Assembly: GCA_003665825.1 (NCBI GenBank) | Contig: QPFY01000003.1 | Location: 1,612,001 to 1,676,000 of the forward strand | From: Microbotryum silenes-acaulis | Lineage: Eukaryota; Basidiomycota; Microbotryomycetes; Microbotryales; Microbotryaceae | Length of the DNA stretch: 64,000 nucleotides | Direction: 5' to 3' | Shown: piece by piece, positions 23,201-37,159 of the stretch | How positions within the stretch are numbered: position 1 is the first letter of the stretch | How the letters are laid out: each line of letters begins with the position of its first letter | Translations under genes and position numbers: made by a program | Notes under the pieces: generated by a model | The model's input: the letters and a program-made list of their open reading frames with translations, nothing else | Told to the model about the DNA's origin: nothing | Database searches by the model: none

Positions 23201-24434
23201 GAGGACGGGGGGTTACTGAGAACCCAGGAGGAGAGGAAGCGGCGGGCCACCTTAGCGTTCCTCGAAGGGTCTATGTGGGGATGACCTGTAAACTGTGTGC
23301 GAGGCACGAGGGCTCGAGTGCCATCTCGAGTCGTCAGTTAATCCGAATCAGGAGGTCAAACCGACTCTCTGAGCAGCACCTTCACCAGTCGGAATTGTGC
23401 TTGAGACTCGGAGTGGGGATTTTCACATGATATCTGTGCATGATACTCTGTGACAAAGATGACTCGAGACTTTGGGACGATGCAGTACCTGCATCGGACA
23501 TGTTGGCATCATATGGCATAGCACTCTGCAAATCTGATCTGAGTGGGTCCAAACATTACTTTCGTAGCGTGGGAGCGCAAGCGTTTGAAGGCTCGAGCTG
23601 AGAGCAGGGTTCCCTTTCTTTGAGCCGACGTCTCCCAGCTTTGCTCCCGCTGTCGCTCCCGATCGCCGAGCGTGGTCCGAGTAATTGAGACTTGTTGACA
23701 ATGGAGCTATCGCCGAGATAGTACGACCTCTGACTTTTGTCGTTCTTGAGATTTCCTTAGATCCCAGATATTGTAGATGGCGAGTAAGCAAAAACCCATG
23801 CTTCATCGAGAATGTTCCCCGATGCGGGTGCTCGTCCCGGCCCCCACATCGAGCGCGACTTGGATGTCTCAGACCACGTCGACGGTTGCTGGCGGGTAAA
23901 ACCTTGCTTCGGCGGCCGCATGGCGTGCAGTTAAAATGAGTGAATGGTGATAGATGGTACAACACACGAAACAAAAAAACAAAACAAAAACGAATAAGTT
24001 CACGACCGGACGTTAGTGGTCACTAGTGCTGCGATGCTCATCAACGTGTTGTGGCGACGCGTCTAGCTAACCCGGACCCTACGCTCGAGCCTCCTGACGA
24101 ACCTGGACGTGGAGCGGTTGAACAAGGGGGAGCCTGAGCGCAGCACCGGCGGCGGCGCTTGTGGAGCGACCATTGATGAGCAGCGACTCTCGACTCGAGG
24201 GTGCGGGCGGTGATTTCATTTCGAACGCAACGCTCGTTGCCGTGCAGCTTGTTCCCTTACTCTGCCCTCTTAAGTGCTCCTACCACAGCTCGTCGACCCC
24301 ACGGGTACTTGGTATTTCGCCCTCCAGCCTGTTGACGTCACCAGATCATTTGCTCGCTCAATTGCCCTGCGACGCCTCACCCCGCCGACCCGGACCCGTC
24401 GCGCCACGACCCAGCGGTGAGAACCGACGACACG
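23201..24434. other. Intergenic, upstream of the MAP kinase gene
   Basis: No protein recognised. An A-rich patch lies at 23967-23995. The proximal part should contain the MAP kinase promoter, but no motif could be assigned. Confidence 0.4.
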
Positions 24435-26656
<2,222 letters not shown>

Positions 26657-26998
26657 GGTTGTTCCTGCGAATGCGTCTTTCTCCTTCGCTCTTCGTCAGA
26701 ATGGTCATCCCTGCTCGGATCTCTTCATATTTCGTCCCATCGGCTTGTGCCTTTTGACTTGTTTCGTTTCTCTCAGCTTTGCTTGATTTCGCATCTTCCA
26801 TTTTTCTCACTTTGGGCGATCTCTTTCGTCTCGTTGTTCCATTTGGTCCATTTCTCACCGCATCGGTTCCATTCTCGTCCTCGCCCGGGGAGAGTCAAGA
26901 GACACGTAGAAGGGTTCATTTGATCTTCTGGTTTTTTGGTTATTGATTTTGGGTCTGTTAGGTTGCAATACTATTCTCCGCATACGGTGTTTCGTGGA

Positions 26999-29102
26999 TT
27001 ATGGGTTGTCATTGGCGAATAGGGGTGCGAACATGTCCTCGTCGAGCTCGAGGAAACGTTGTTGATCAGTCTCTCGGGATCAAGAAACAAGATACCGCGG
27101 CAATTAGCTACCTGAACGTAGACGCGGCGGAAGGATGATCACTTCGGGGACCGACCTCATCACCAATCATTGCCATTAGTTCCCTCAGCAACGTTTCCAG
27201 CTCCTCTTTTCCCCCCTTGTCCCCCTGCACCTCCTCATCCTCCCTTATGACGACCCAAGTCTTCCCCAGTTGCACCAACACCATCCCCTTCCACTTTGCA
27301 CTCTCCCTAATCCGTTCCTCGGCATTCCCCACCACCTCCTTCAGCCCCCTCAGAGCATACTCGATGACCTCCCGATTCCCTTCGCCCAAACCTCTTCCTG
27401 TCCGAATGCCAGCTCCGATCGTCGTCCTACAACTCGTCTCCAAAACCCCGACCAGATGCGGCACCAGCACACCCAAGAACCTGATCGTCCCCATCCCTCC
27501 AAATCCCTTGGACCTCAACAAAGGTCCCAATCCCTCGATCGTGGCTTTGAACAAAGCGATGTGGGAGGGGTGAAATTCCCATATCCTGATGATACCGCGT
27601 TGGAGGAGGGGGAGATGGGCTTGGGAGGATGCTTGGGTGGGGGAAGGGGCAGGGTAAGTTTGGTGTAGGAGGGTGAGGTAGACTTGGTGCGTTTTGAGAA
27701 GGAGGGAAGGGGAGTAAGGGGAGGAGAGGGAGGAGAGACAGGCGTCGAGGGACTGGAGGATCGAGCCGATCTTTGCATCAGCTCGCGGGTGCTTCGCAGC
27801 GCGCCAAGTTCTTTTTACGCACCGTCGAAAACACTTTGCCGACACCGGTCTTGGTCAAAAGTGGACCGCTCGTACGTTCGAGTAAGGCGGAGAGGAGATC
27901 GACACCCAAGAGTTTGTTGAGGGGCGAGTAGTCGTCGAGGTAGGTCAGTAGAGGAGGGAGGACGAGATGCCATCTTGATTCGATGTCTTCCTTCTGCAGA
28001 CGTAATGCGCCGAAGGTAGGATGATCAGTAGTCGTCCAAAAGTCGGAACACGGTTCAGTGACGTACCTCCAGGGATGCGACCACGAACCGCACGACATTG
28101 TGCAACCCCACTTCGATGCGCCAGTCCGAAGCGCCAATGCCATCGCCAGTGGAATGATTCCGATTCGAATCGAACCAGTCTAGTAGAGCATTGGCGCCTC
28201 CTGCAGGTCGAGCGACGGCTCTCCCAGTTGTGGGGTTGATATGAGGATGGGGCTTGAATATCGGCGGCAATAGTTTGGAGAGGAGGTGGTCGAGGATGGG
28301 GAGTCGGAGTGTGGGTGGGTTCAGGAGGAGGTGGCTCAAGGTTGCTGATAATGGGCCAAAGACGAGGGAGGTCTCAGACTCGGGGTCAAGATGGGTTCGA
28401 GGCTCTAGAGAGAAAGAAAACTTACCAGTAGAATACTCGACAGCTTGTGCCGTACATAGCCTCGGTGCCGCCGGGTCTTGATGGCTGAACTTTGCGAAAA
28501 CCCTGATCAAGCGAGCTCGGACAGCGATTGTCTCGGAGAGGCTTGAGTCAATCTGATCCTCGGTATGTATTAAACATGCGGCTATTGATGATGAGATGCG
28601 CAAGAGAGGTTCATGGTGCCGATTGACCTTCGTCAAGGTCACATCTGCTGTGACAAATGGAAGGAGAGGTCCCGCATGAGTTCTCGCGCCGTCGGACTTG
28701 GGCAGCAAGTGGCCAGGGACAGACCTTGCGTGTCGTGGTCTTGTTCCTCGGAAGGCGGGAACTTTAAAAGGGCGGAAATGGTGATCAAAAGCTCATACGG
28801 CAGTCGAGATTGGACCAGAGTCGCTGCAGAGTCGGGCAAGGCCTGGTCGACTTGGTCGGCGAGCGAGACGAGCAAGGAGCAGTCCTGCGAGAGAAGAGGC
28901 GGGCTCAGCTGGGGGGGACAAGTTGGAGAAGGGCCCAAGATGAACTCACCGGTGTCGTTGCCGTGGTCGTGGGATCATATGTGGCCAGCAGTGGCTTGAT
29001 GCGGTCCGTGAGCACCGAATCGACGGCGACGGCGGCTGCGAAGGCGAGTGGTGTCGTCATGTTTGCAGCTGATGCTCCTTCTTCGGCTTGAGCGGCGGTC
29101 AT
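26999..29102 (-). CDS. TTI2: Tel2-interacting protein 2 (TTT complex subunit)
   Basis: HEAT-like subunit of the Tel2-Tti1-Tti2 complex, which matures PIKK kinases (ATM, ATR, TOR). The best landmark is RWHLVLPPLLTYLDDYSP followed by KLLGVDLLSALLERT and LLTKTGVGKVFST, the Tti2 family core. Exons are 29102-28950, 28884-28725, 28647-28067, 27993-27823, 27770-27156 and 27070-26999, in frame and totalling 583 aa. The last exon is inferred: the frame ending at 27108 is open past GDE, but a GTCGGT donor after that codon joins in phase to a terminal exon ending LELDEDMFAPLFANDNP. Its acceptor (GAGAG) and the AAAG acceptor at 27771 are non-typical. Start could also be the ATG at 29060. A 21-nt intron-like insert lies at 28425-28405. 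Confidence 0.75.
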
Positions 29103-29386
29103 GAGCCAGAATTCGCCCGGGAGCTGAGCGCACAGGGAGCGGTGTTGCAGGCAAAGAGGAGTCGCCCCGCGAGTGCAGCCCGACCGCGGACCGTGGACCG
29201 TGGCGGTCTGTCCTAATCGCCGACTCAATCCAACTCAAAATCGACAAATCGTCATAAGTATCGTCATTTCGGCTTCCACGCGCTCGGCTGTCACGCGCTT
29301 CCGACGCGTCGACGCTCCCCTCGTCCCTCTCCGTCCCCACTCTGTCCCCACTCTGTCCCCACTCACACCTCCTGTCGCACCCAATC

Positions 29387-30453
29387 ATGCCACGCAAGAC
29401 ATCCGTTCCTGGAGCTGCCGCCGTTGCTGCCGCCGCCACGTTGAACCCCACCACGACGACGACCGACGAGGCTGCTGCTAATGCTTCGAGCGCCGACACG
29501 CTCGGACTCGCTCAGTTTGAATTGCCCAAAGCACTTGGTCTGTACTTGAGCAAGCACTCGGTCCGTTCAACTGCTCACCCACTTCATTCCCTATCTCGCA
29601 GTCACTCGGATAGCCAAAGCTTCGGTATGACCAGTTCAGACGTCGAGCTCAACACAAAACAGCTCTAACGCCCTTGCGTATGATAACCCTCACCCAGGTC
29701 CCCGCGGGGGTTCAGCTACAACGGGAGATGCCCTTGGCCCTCGTCAAATCCAGTACCATATTCATCAACTACCTCGCAGCTCTGTACATCCGCAAGCCAG
29801 CCCTATCGACTGACCACCCCCCCACCCCAAGCTGTTCCCTGACGCCAGCGAGAGCTTCAAACCTGAAAAACTTTACTAACCTCAACTTGGGTCCTCTTCA
29901 ATCCCCGCGCAGCTCCCACGACGCGGCGCACGAAAAGAACCAAAAAACCATCAGCGCGACGCACGTCCTCGAAGCGATCAAGGAACTCGGCTGGGACGAC
30001 CAGCAGGCGCTCAACAAGTATCTCGCCGTGCACCTGCGCGCCTTCCGCAAGAACGTCGAGGACAAGAAGAATGGCGTCGTCAGACCTACAACTTCCAAAC
30101 CTAGCTCAGCTGCAGCAGGACCGATCGCGGTGCTGGTCGGGGGAGGGTCCGAGGAACCGGCTCGAAAGACGAGGACGACGAGAAAGACGGTCGCCGCCGC
30201 TCAACAGGCCGAGAACGAGGTCGAAGCTGCCGCTGCTCTGCAGGTCGTCGAACCCAATGGTGTTGGATCTTTGGGAGAGGACGAGGAAGGTGCCGAACAG
30301 GACCCGTATCAGACCGAGGACGAGGACGAGGATCAGATTGACTTGGGACCGGAGGACGAAGAGGACGAAGTCGTCGATGACGAGGAAGAGCTCGATGAAG
30401 ACGCCGACGATGGGCCAGGCTTGGAGGATGATCCGATGCAGGATGAAGATTGA
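29387..30453 (+). CDS. DPB4: Histone-fold subunit Dpb4/POLE3 of DNA polymerase epsilon
   Basis: H2B-like histone-fold protein shared by DNA polymerase epsilon and ISWI-type remodelers. The fold is assembled across introns: FELPKALVTRIAKAS, then VPAGVQLQREMPLALVKSST, IFINYLAAL, then HDAAHEKNQKTISATHVLEAIKELG. It is followed by a basic linker and a strongly acidic C-terminal tail (EDEEDEVVDDEEELDED), as in fungal Dpb4. Exons are 29387-29537, 29602-29624 (23 nt), 29698-29783 and 29913-30453, in frame for 266 aa, longer than yeast Dpb4 mainly through the tail. It is divergent from TTI2, with starts about 285 bp apart. Confidence 0.88.
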
Positions 30454-30658
30454 AGGAGGTCAATGGCTCTGTAGTCGGGGTCTAAATCGAAGGACGAGCG
30501 AGCCTTGAAGGCGAGCACATTGCATGCATTTAGACAAGTGCGAGGGGGTTACAACAGTGTACGAATGACCAACAACCAGATATAAAACTCGACAAATGAA
30601 ACGAGGGAAACCAAAAGCGAATCACAACGGGATGCACCGAAGAGAGGGGAGCCAAGTT

Positions 30659-33600
30659 TCACGCATCCTCTTGTTGCTCGATCGGATGCTGGCCCGAGGG
30701 ACGATTTCCTCTCACCGCGCCTTGAAATCTCCACTTGAGGAGGGACGGGTTCGTGATCATCACCGGCGACGACGACTTGTGCTCAAATGTGAACGTCGAC
30801 GCCGATACTGAGGTCGTCAGAGTCGAGCTTCCGGATGACAGAGCCTTGGGCAGAGCAGGTGAGGACGACAAGGAAGGCGGAGCAGGGACTCGGTTCATCT
30901 TGCGCGGCGAAAGCGGGACACGCGCCGGTGTGGGCGTCGATCTGGACGTCGAAGAGGTCTGCTTGACGGTCGTCGACGATGTGGCACCCTTGGATGACGA
31001 CGATACCTTCTTGTTGACGCTTGTGAACGTACGCGAGATCGGCTTGGGTCCCGAAAGCGCAGCAATCGGCGTCGACATCTTCATCGCCTTGTTGTTGCCC
31101 ACGGGCAACATGTACTTGGACCTCCACATGGACCCAATCACCGCCGCAACGGTCGTTTGCTCGTTCTCGACCTCTTCCTCGACGCGCTCTTGGGATGGTC
31201 GTTTCTTCTTGTTCAAAGGCCCGGCGAGGGTCGGTTTGACGTCCTCGTAAATCTTGAATCCTGTGTTCGCGCGCGGGCGAGGCGTCGCTTCCTCGTCGAG
31301 CTCGGACGACGGACCAATCGGATCCGAAGAGAGATCAAACGTCTTGTCAATCGAGTCCACTACCTTCTTGCTCGGTACTGTCTCGACCTTCAGTGCGAAG
31401 CAAGAGGGTGGCCTTGAGATAACCTTGGTGTGAACTGACGAGGTGACGGGACTGGACATAACGTCCGCATCGTCGTCGTCGTCTTCATGCATCGTGTCGT
31501 CATCAGAAAGGGCAGGGAGGGGCGGGAGTAGGTCGTCGTCGTTCTCGTCATCTTGATGAGGGGTTTCGATCTCTTCGTTCTCGTCGATGGGAGGGGGACT
31601 GCTCACGCCGACATCCCTTGGTGGCGAAGAGATATCGCGCGCTTTGTCCCGGGCCTGCGCTGGCGTCGGGGCGGGACTGGACATGCAATCAGGGGTCGAA
31701 GGAGGTAGAGGCAGTGGCCCGTCTTGGCGTGGTGCCGGGAGCGACTCCGTCTGCGCACCGGACTCCATCTCGCATTCGCGCATTGCCGCCAGCCCTTCCT
31801 TGTTATTGTCGTCGGAATCGTCGCCTCTTGTTACCTTCTCAAACTTCGCCTCCTGCGCCTCGTCAATGATCATGACTTCTTCATCCTCATCGATCTCGAC
31901 CGCCTTCTCCTTGCCCTTCTTGCTACCTCCACCAAAGAAGCGACTGACTTTACCGCCGAGCGTCTTTTCCTCGGTCACGGTCGTTTCCACCGTCGCAGTC
32001 ACTGACCTGTTCCCGAGCTTGGGCTTAGCACCGTCCGTCATGGACGTCGAAGGGACAATTTCCTTCTTGAAAAAGTTGAGAATCGAGCTCTTGCCTCTCG
32101 CAACTGAGACCGGAGCCGCCGCCTTGCGCTGGTACGAGAACTCCATCTTGCCCTTGCTTCCACCCTGCAGCATATCGGGGTCAAAGTCGGCGGGGACTTG
32201 GCTCGGATTGAGGTCGACGATCGGTTCCTTGGTGATGGGGTCGATCTCCCCTTCGGCCAATCGCTGCGCCACATCTTCGTCCAAGGGAGCTCCGACAAAG
32301 GGCATTTCGGTCGCGGCGTCGGTGATACCCGGAGGGAGAGGGGTGAAATGAACGAGCGCGCGAGCTAGCGGGCAGAAGACTCGTTGGTGCAGGAAGGTCA
32401 TTTCGGCACGCTTGAACTGTTCGAGGTAGTCGCGAGGGACGGTGAGGTTTCCCTCGAGTCGCACGAATTGAATGACCTGCGTCGTCACACTCAGAGGTTA
32501 GTATCGACACCTCCAACAAATGACCGCGGCGGAAGACGGACCTTTTCGGGAGTCTTGTACCTTTTCAGCAGCCTGTACGCCGTCTTTAACCCGAGTCCAA
32601 CGACGCTGTGGAGGTAGTCGCATCCGCTGAGAATGGCCATGTGGCGGAAGTCGTCGTCGCCCCACCCGGCAAAATTGTACTCTCGGCACTGCGAGAAGCG
32701 GGCGCGCTCGATCGCGACGCAGTGTCCGTCGCCGTCGAGCTTGAACAGGACCGTGCGGCAGCCAAAGATGAGCAGATCCGAATCCTCGGTGATGATGCCG
32801 TCGACGATGCCTTCGCGTTCGAGGTAGGCGAGTTGGGGATCCGCTTCGTAAGGTGCGACAATGTACTGTTGGTCAAGCAATATGCACGTGTCAATCTCTC
32901 CAGTCTGACTTGCTGCGTGAGGACGACGCCAAAACCAACCTCGACTCCTTCGCGTCGGAGAGCCTACCCAGACGTCACGTGAGCAGATGCCCGGGTCGGA
33001 ATCGCGACGGAAGGAAGCAAGAGTCAGCAAGTGCACCGGCTGAATGAGCCCACATCAAGCGGCAAAATGCTGAGACTGACCTTGATGAGTTGATAGGCCA
33101 TGGCCGGTGTGACGTCGACGGCCTTGACGAACGCTTCTCGAGCTTGGGTGAGCTTGCCCTCGGCGAGACACGCGTTGGCCTTGGCGAGAGCTTCGTTTCG
33201 ACGACTGCGAGGGTGGCCACCACGTTCCTGAGTGTTATTGAATGCCGTAAGGCTCCATATATATTCATCGTTGACCCACCTCTCTCGCTCTTCCTCTGTG
33301 CCCATCTTGCTCGGGAGGTAGCCGCCGTCAAAGACGATCAGAGGCGTGACGCCGTAATGCTTGAGCATGCGCACACGGTGCATCGCGTAGTTGACGTATC
33401 TGCGGAGCGAGGGCGATCAGAACGAGCTGAAGCAGTCGATTCTGCATCCCCAGCAGAGGTATTTGATGCTCACTTGAGTGTGGTGACGCCGGTCGCGAGC
33501 TCTTGAGCGCACCCGTACGCGCCGCGATGGAGCCACACCTGCGAACCGAACCGAACCGGAACGGACAAACAAGCTCGACGCCGTCATCAGTTGCCCGAGC

Positions 33601-33881
33601 ATCCCACCTAACCTACTCCCCACGCGACGCGACGTCACCCGCAGCCAGCTCCAGTGCTTACATAGGCATCCACGGCCAAGGTCTTGCCCGTGTACTCGCT
33701 GACATGGGTCGGCGTCTGGATCTCCTTGAGCATGCCCAGCAAGCCCTGAACGAACGGCGACGACGAGGCGAGCGCGGCGAGGTAATGATGCCAAGCACCA
33801 CATGCGCAAACACGCCATCAGCAGCTTGACAGTGACATGAGCCGTGTAGCGCATCGAGGAGGGACTCACCTGGATACCCAT
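30659..33881 (-). CDS. EXO1: Exonuclease 1 (Rad2/XPG-family 5'-3' exonuclease)
   Basis: Acts in mismatch repair and DNA-end resection. N-domain landmarks assembled across exons: MGIQ joined to GLLGMLKEIQTPTHV, TLAVDAYVWLHRGAYGCA, MHRVRMLKHYGVTPLIVFDGG; I-domain: YIVAPYEADPQLAYLER, IITEDSDLLIFGC, then the helix-two-turn-helix MAILSGCDYLHSVVGLGLKTAYRL. The C-terminal 600 residues are disordered, acidic and Ser/Pro-rich, where mismatch-repair partners usually bind. Exons are 33881-33870 (12 nt), 33745-33662, 33538-33474, 33399-33280, 33204-33081, 32963-32940 (24 nt), 32865-32542 and 32476-30659, giving 856 aa. The 24-nt exon encodes ALRREGVE; skipping it would stay in frame. Confidence 0.92.
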
Positions 33882-34597
33882 CTTGCCAAGCCACCTGGGA
33901 GCAACGCGTCAAGAGCTCACGAGCTGCAAGGATTCGATCTCAGGTGGACCACTCGGTGCGTGGACGCGACAATGTCAACGCGACTCGAAGCGGAGTCAGC
34001 CCCAGGCGCGCGTCCTCTTGGGCCCCGTTTTTTTTTGGTATCAAGCCTGATTAGATTTCACATATTCGGTTATCTACGCAAAATCAATGTTTCTTGTAAA
34101 GGGGGGTTGGACTTATGTAAAGTCATAGCCACTAGATCCATGCAGCCCCCACACTCCTGAAACCACCAAAAGTGTGATTCCAATCATGTGAGCACCAACC
34201 ACCCTTCCTATTCCACGGTGTTAAAGAATAGGCACAATCGAGAAAGAGAGAGAGGAGAGGGGAGGAAAATCAGGAGAGAAAACTCAGAAACTCCGTACTC
34301 ATGAAAACGTCTCTGGTCCAGAAGCTCGCCGTCTGGCAGACGTCGAAGTCGGAATTTGAGATGCGAGCGGACTTAACGAAAGACCGGTCCGTGCGCCCGC
34401 CCCTTCAGGTTTCGGCGAGAGCCAATAGAGGAACGACCACTAGGATTAAAACGTTGATTCATGACAAAAAGTGCAATACAAAATAAGGCGCATAAAACAA
34501 AGAGGTTATCTCGCAATAAGATGCAAGGCATGGCATTCCACGGGTCGGCAGGATCACGTGATCGGCCTTACTGTTCAACCGTGCACGGCGCGGGGCC
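33882..34597. other. Intergenic, EXO1 upstream / dehydrogenase downstream
   Basis: No gene recognised. The right part is A-rich and is the likely 3' UTR of the acyl-CoA dehydrogenase. Confidence 0.4.
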
Positions 34598-37159
34598 TTA
34601 CAACTTGGCGCCCATGATTTGAGCAATCTTGATCGATTGTCGGATACCAAGGTCTTGCATGATCTGCACGTCAGAGAAAATCGTTCCAGTCAGCATTTGC
34701 GTTGCGCAGCACACGATCGCTCGCAAAAACTCACCTCGGTCGATCCACCCGGAATCGTGTACGCACGAACCTCACGGTACAAGCGCTCGATCTTCTCGCC
34801 TTGCCCGCCTCGCGTGTACGCGAGTCCACCAAAGATCTGCGTCGCCTCTTGCGCGCAGTAGGCGAACACGTTGGCCGAATGCGCCTTGAGCAACGCGATC
34901 GGTCCTCCCCCTCGCATCGTCAGCGTGTCGGCGTCGTACTGCGTCGATTGGTAGATGAGCGCTTCCATCCACGCCTGCGTCGACTCGATCCTCGAGGCCA
35001 TGTTTGCCAGCTTGGCTCGAATCACGGGGTGGTCGCGCAGCAGGACGCCAAATGTCTTGCGCTTCGAGGCGTACTTGATCGACTCCTCGAGGCACACACG
35101 TGCGAAACGCGTGCACTGAATGGCAATACCGATTCGCTCAGGGTTGAAGCTGAATGAAACCGCGTGTCAACTTTTCAACCTCTAAATTCATCTTGATTCA
35201 GTCGGACCTACTTGGACATGATGAGGATGAAACCCTTGTTCTCCTGACCGAGCAGGTTTTCGACGGGGACCTTGACGTCCTCAAAGGCGACATAGGTCGT
35301 ACCCGAGCTCCAGACACCCTGGCAATTCATCTTGGTCGTCTTGACGCCCTCGGTTCGTTCGATAACGAGTAAAGAGATGCCACCCATGCCTGGGCCACCC
35401 GTGCGGACGGCTCTGTTAGAGAAAAAATGAGCACGTCGATCAGCATGCGGATCCACGACGCTCGTTGTGCCACACCGTGCGTGCAAGAACTCACGTCACA
35501 AAGAAGTCGGCATAGATACCACCGGTGATCCACTTCTTGGAGCCGTTGACAATGTAGTGCTTGCCATCGGCCGTCTTCTTGGCCGTCGTGACGAGGTTTG
35601 CAACATCGGATCCACCCTCCGGCTCGGTGATGGCCAAGCAGATTCGCTTCTCGCCGGTCAGGCAGCCAGGAATGACCCGCTCCTTGAGCTCGTCCGAACC
35701 AAAATGCTTGACGGGGGGGAGACCGATACCGAAACCGCCGATGAGGCCATACAGGATACCACCGGAGCCGCAGCGGCACAGCTCATCGACAGTGACGTAG
35801 TTGTGGAACGCGTCCCACTTCTCCTTACTCAGGTCGAGACCACCAGGGATCGGCAAGTTGCCGGCGTACTCTGTTGGCCACCCATCTCCGCCCGAGGCGA
35901 TGGCAGCGAGGATACCTGTGGAATCACTCGAGATCTGACCAGTCAATAAACTGCGGGAGGTTGGCTAACAAGGATAAATGAGGTCGTACCTGATCGGGCG
36001 ACATGCTTGAAGGCCGAAAGCGGGATCTCCTTATTCTCGTCCCATTCAAAGGCGTTCGGCGTCAAGTACTTGTCGGTGTAGTTGCGGATCGCTGTTCGGA
36101 CCTTCCGATGCGAGTCGGTGAAGTAAGGACTACGAGGCGAAGGCCTTTGTGATCAGTCACAGTTCCTCATAATCTACACCGTGACATGGGAGTCCCCACT
36201 CACGAGCTCCAATCCTGGTACCACATTGGGTCGCCAAAACTGTGAAGGGCCCGAGCGTCAAGGTGCAAAGTCAGCCACTGAGATACCCTTTCCCCTTGCG
36301 AATCGGTACGAATTCACTCACGGAACAAGATCACCAAAGTAAGTCGTGTCCTCATCGTCGACCTTGGTGATGAAGGCGGCGCAATCCTCGTCGTCCAATG
36401 AGGTCGAGGCTTGGGCAGATTCGGCCGGTTCGGCGCCTTCGATCGCGCCGATCAGGAACTTCTTCGCGACCTTGTCGAGCACAGATTGATTGTGGAACGC
36501 CCAGAACTTGTCAGTCGCGTCCTTGCCTATTGGTTCAAATGTGAGATGGCGGGTGAGGGGTCAGGGTTCCGCTCTTGTACGAGGTTTGTGCTCGGCGTGT
36601 ATTTGGGCGATGCTTCGATGTCGCCGAGCTCGTGCGCCGCCCTTTGGCCGAGGCCGGCGGCAACCTCTGGCGCGTGGCCGTGGCTGGCATTGGGCCCGGC
36701 AACGGCGCCCCCACTCCTCGTCGTGTCGAATCCGAGTGGAGTGGGGCCCATGCAGACATCACCCCGATTCGAACCTGCAACTCACCGGACCAATTCTTCA
36801 AAATCTTGGCTCCACCGGGGTGATCATCCAAGAACTTTGAACTGTTGACACATCACGACAGGAGCCAAAAGACAACTCGCGGTTGGCTCAGCTTCGCCCT
36901 CGACAAGATCGCCAGGGGTTTGGTAGCACTTGCACATCGTAGACTTGACTTTCGATCAAGAGCCAGTAGCCGGCTGGGTCGGAGTTGTGCTTGTCGAGCT
37001 CGGACTTAGTGATGGTCTGTGTCGAGGCGGGATAAAGATAGCACGGGTGGCGACGGTCAACTCCGAGTGCTTCAAAATGCCCGTTGCCGGAGCCTGCCTG
37101 GTGGTGGTGGGGGGGGGGCACCTATGTGCTCCGGCCAGTGCAAGACTTACCTTGGACAT
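34598..37159 (-). CDS. Acyl-CoA dehydrogenase with N-terminal cytochrome b5 domain
   Basis: Flavoprotein that desaturates an acyl-CoA at C2-C3. The N-terminal 80 residues form a cytochrome b5-like heme domain: MSK then TITKSELDKHN, YWLLIESQVYDV and the heme-ligand loop FLDDHPGGAKILKNWSG, followed by DATDKFWAFH. The dehydrogenase follows with LAITEPEGGSDVANLVTTA, NGSKKWITGGIYADFFV, then RARVCLEESIKYASKRKTFG (given as RKTFGVLLRDHPVIRAKLA) and GGLAYTRGGQGEKIERLYRE. Ten exons (37159-37151, 37016-36930, 36834-36786, 36526-36322, 36239-36204, 36129-35990, 35915-35495, 35412-35212, 35149-34735, 34663-34598) sum to 542 aa in frame. The first exon is 9 nt. This fusion is known in fungi. Chain-length specificity and compartment are not evident. 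Confidence 0.9.

Noticed and set aside
36730..36800. tRNA-like T-loop sequence GGTTCGAATC on the minus strand
   Set aside because: It lies at an exon-intron boundary of the acyl-CoA dehydrogenase, and no matching acceptor stem, D arm or anticodon arm can be drawn.
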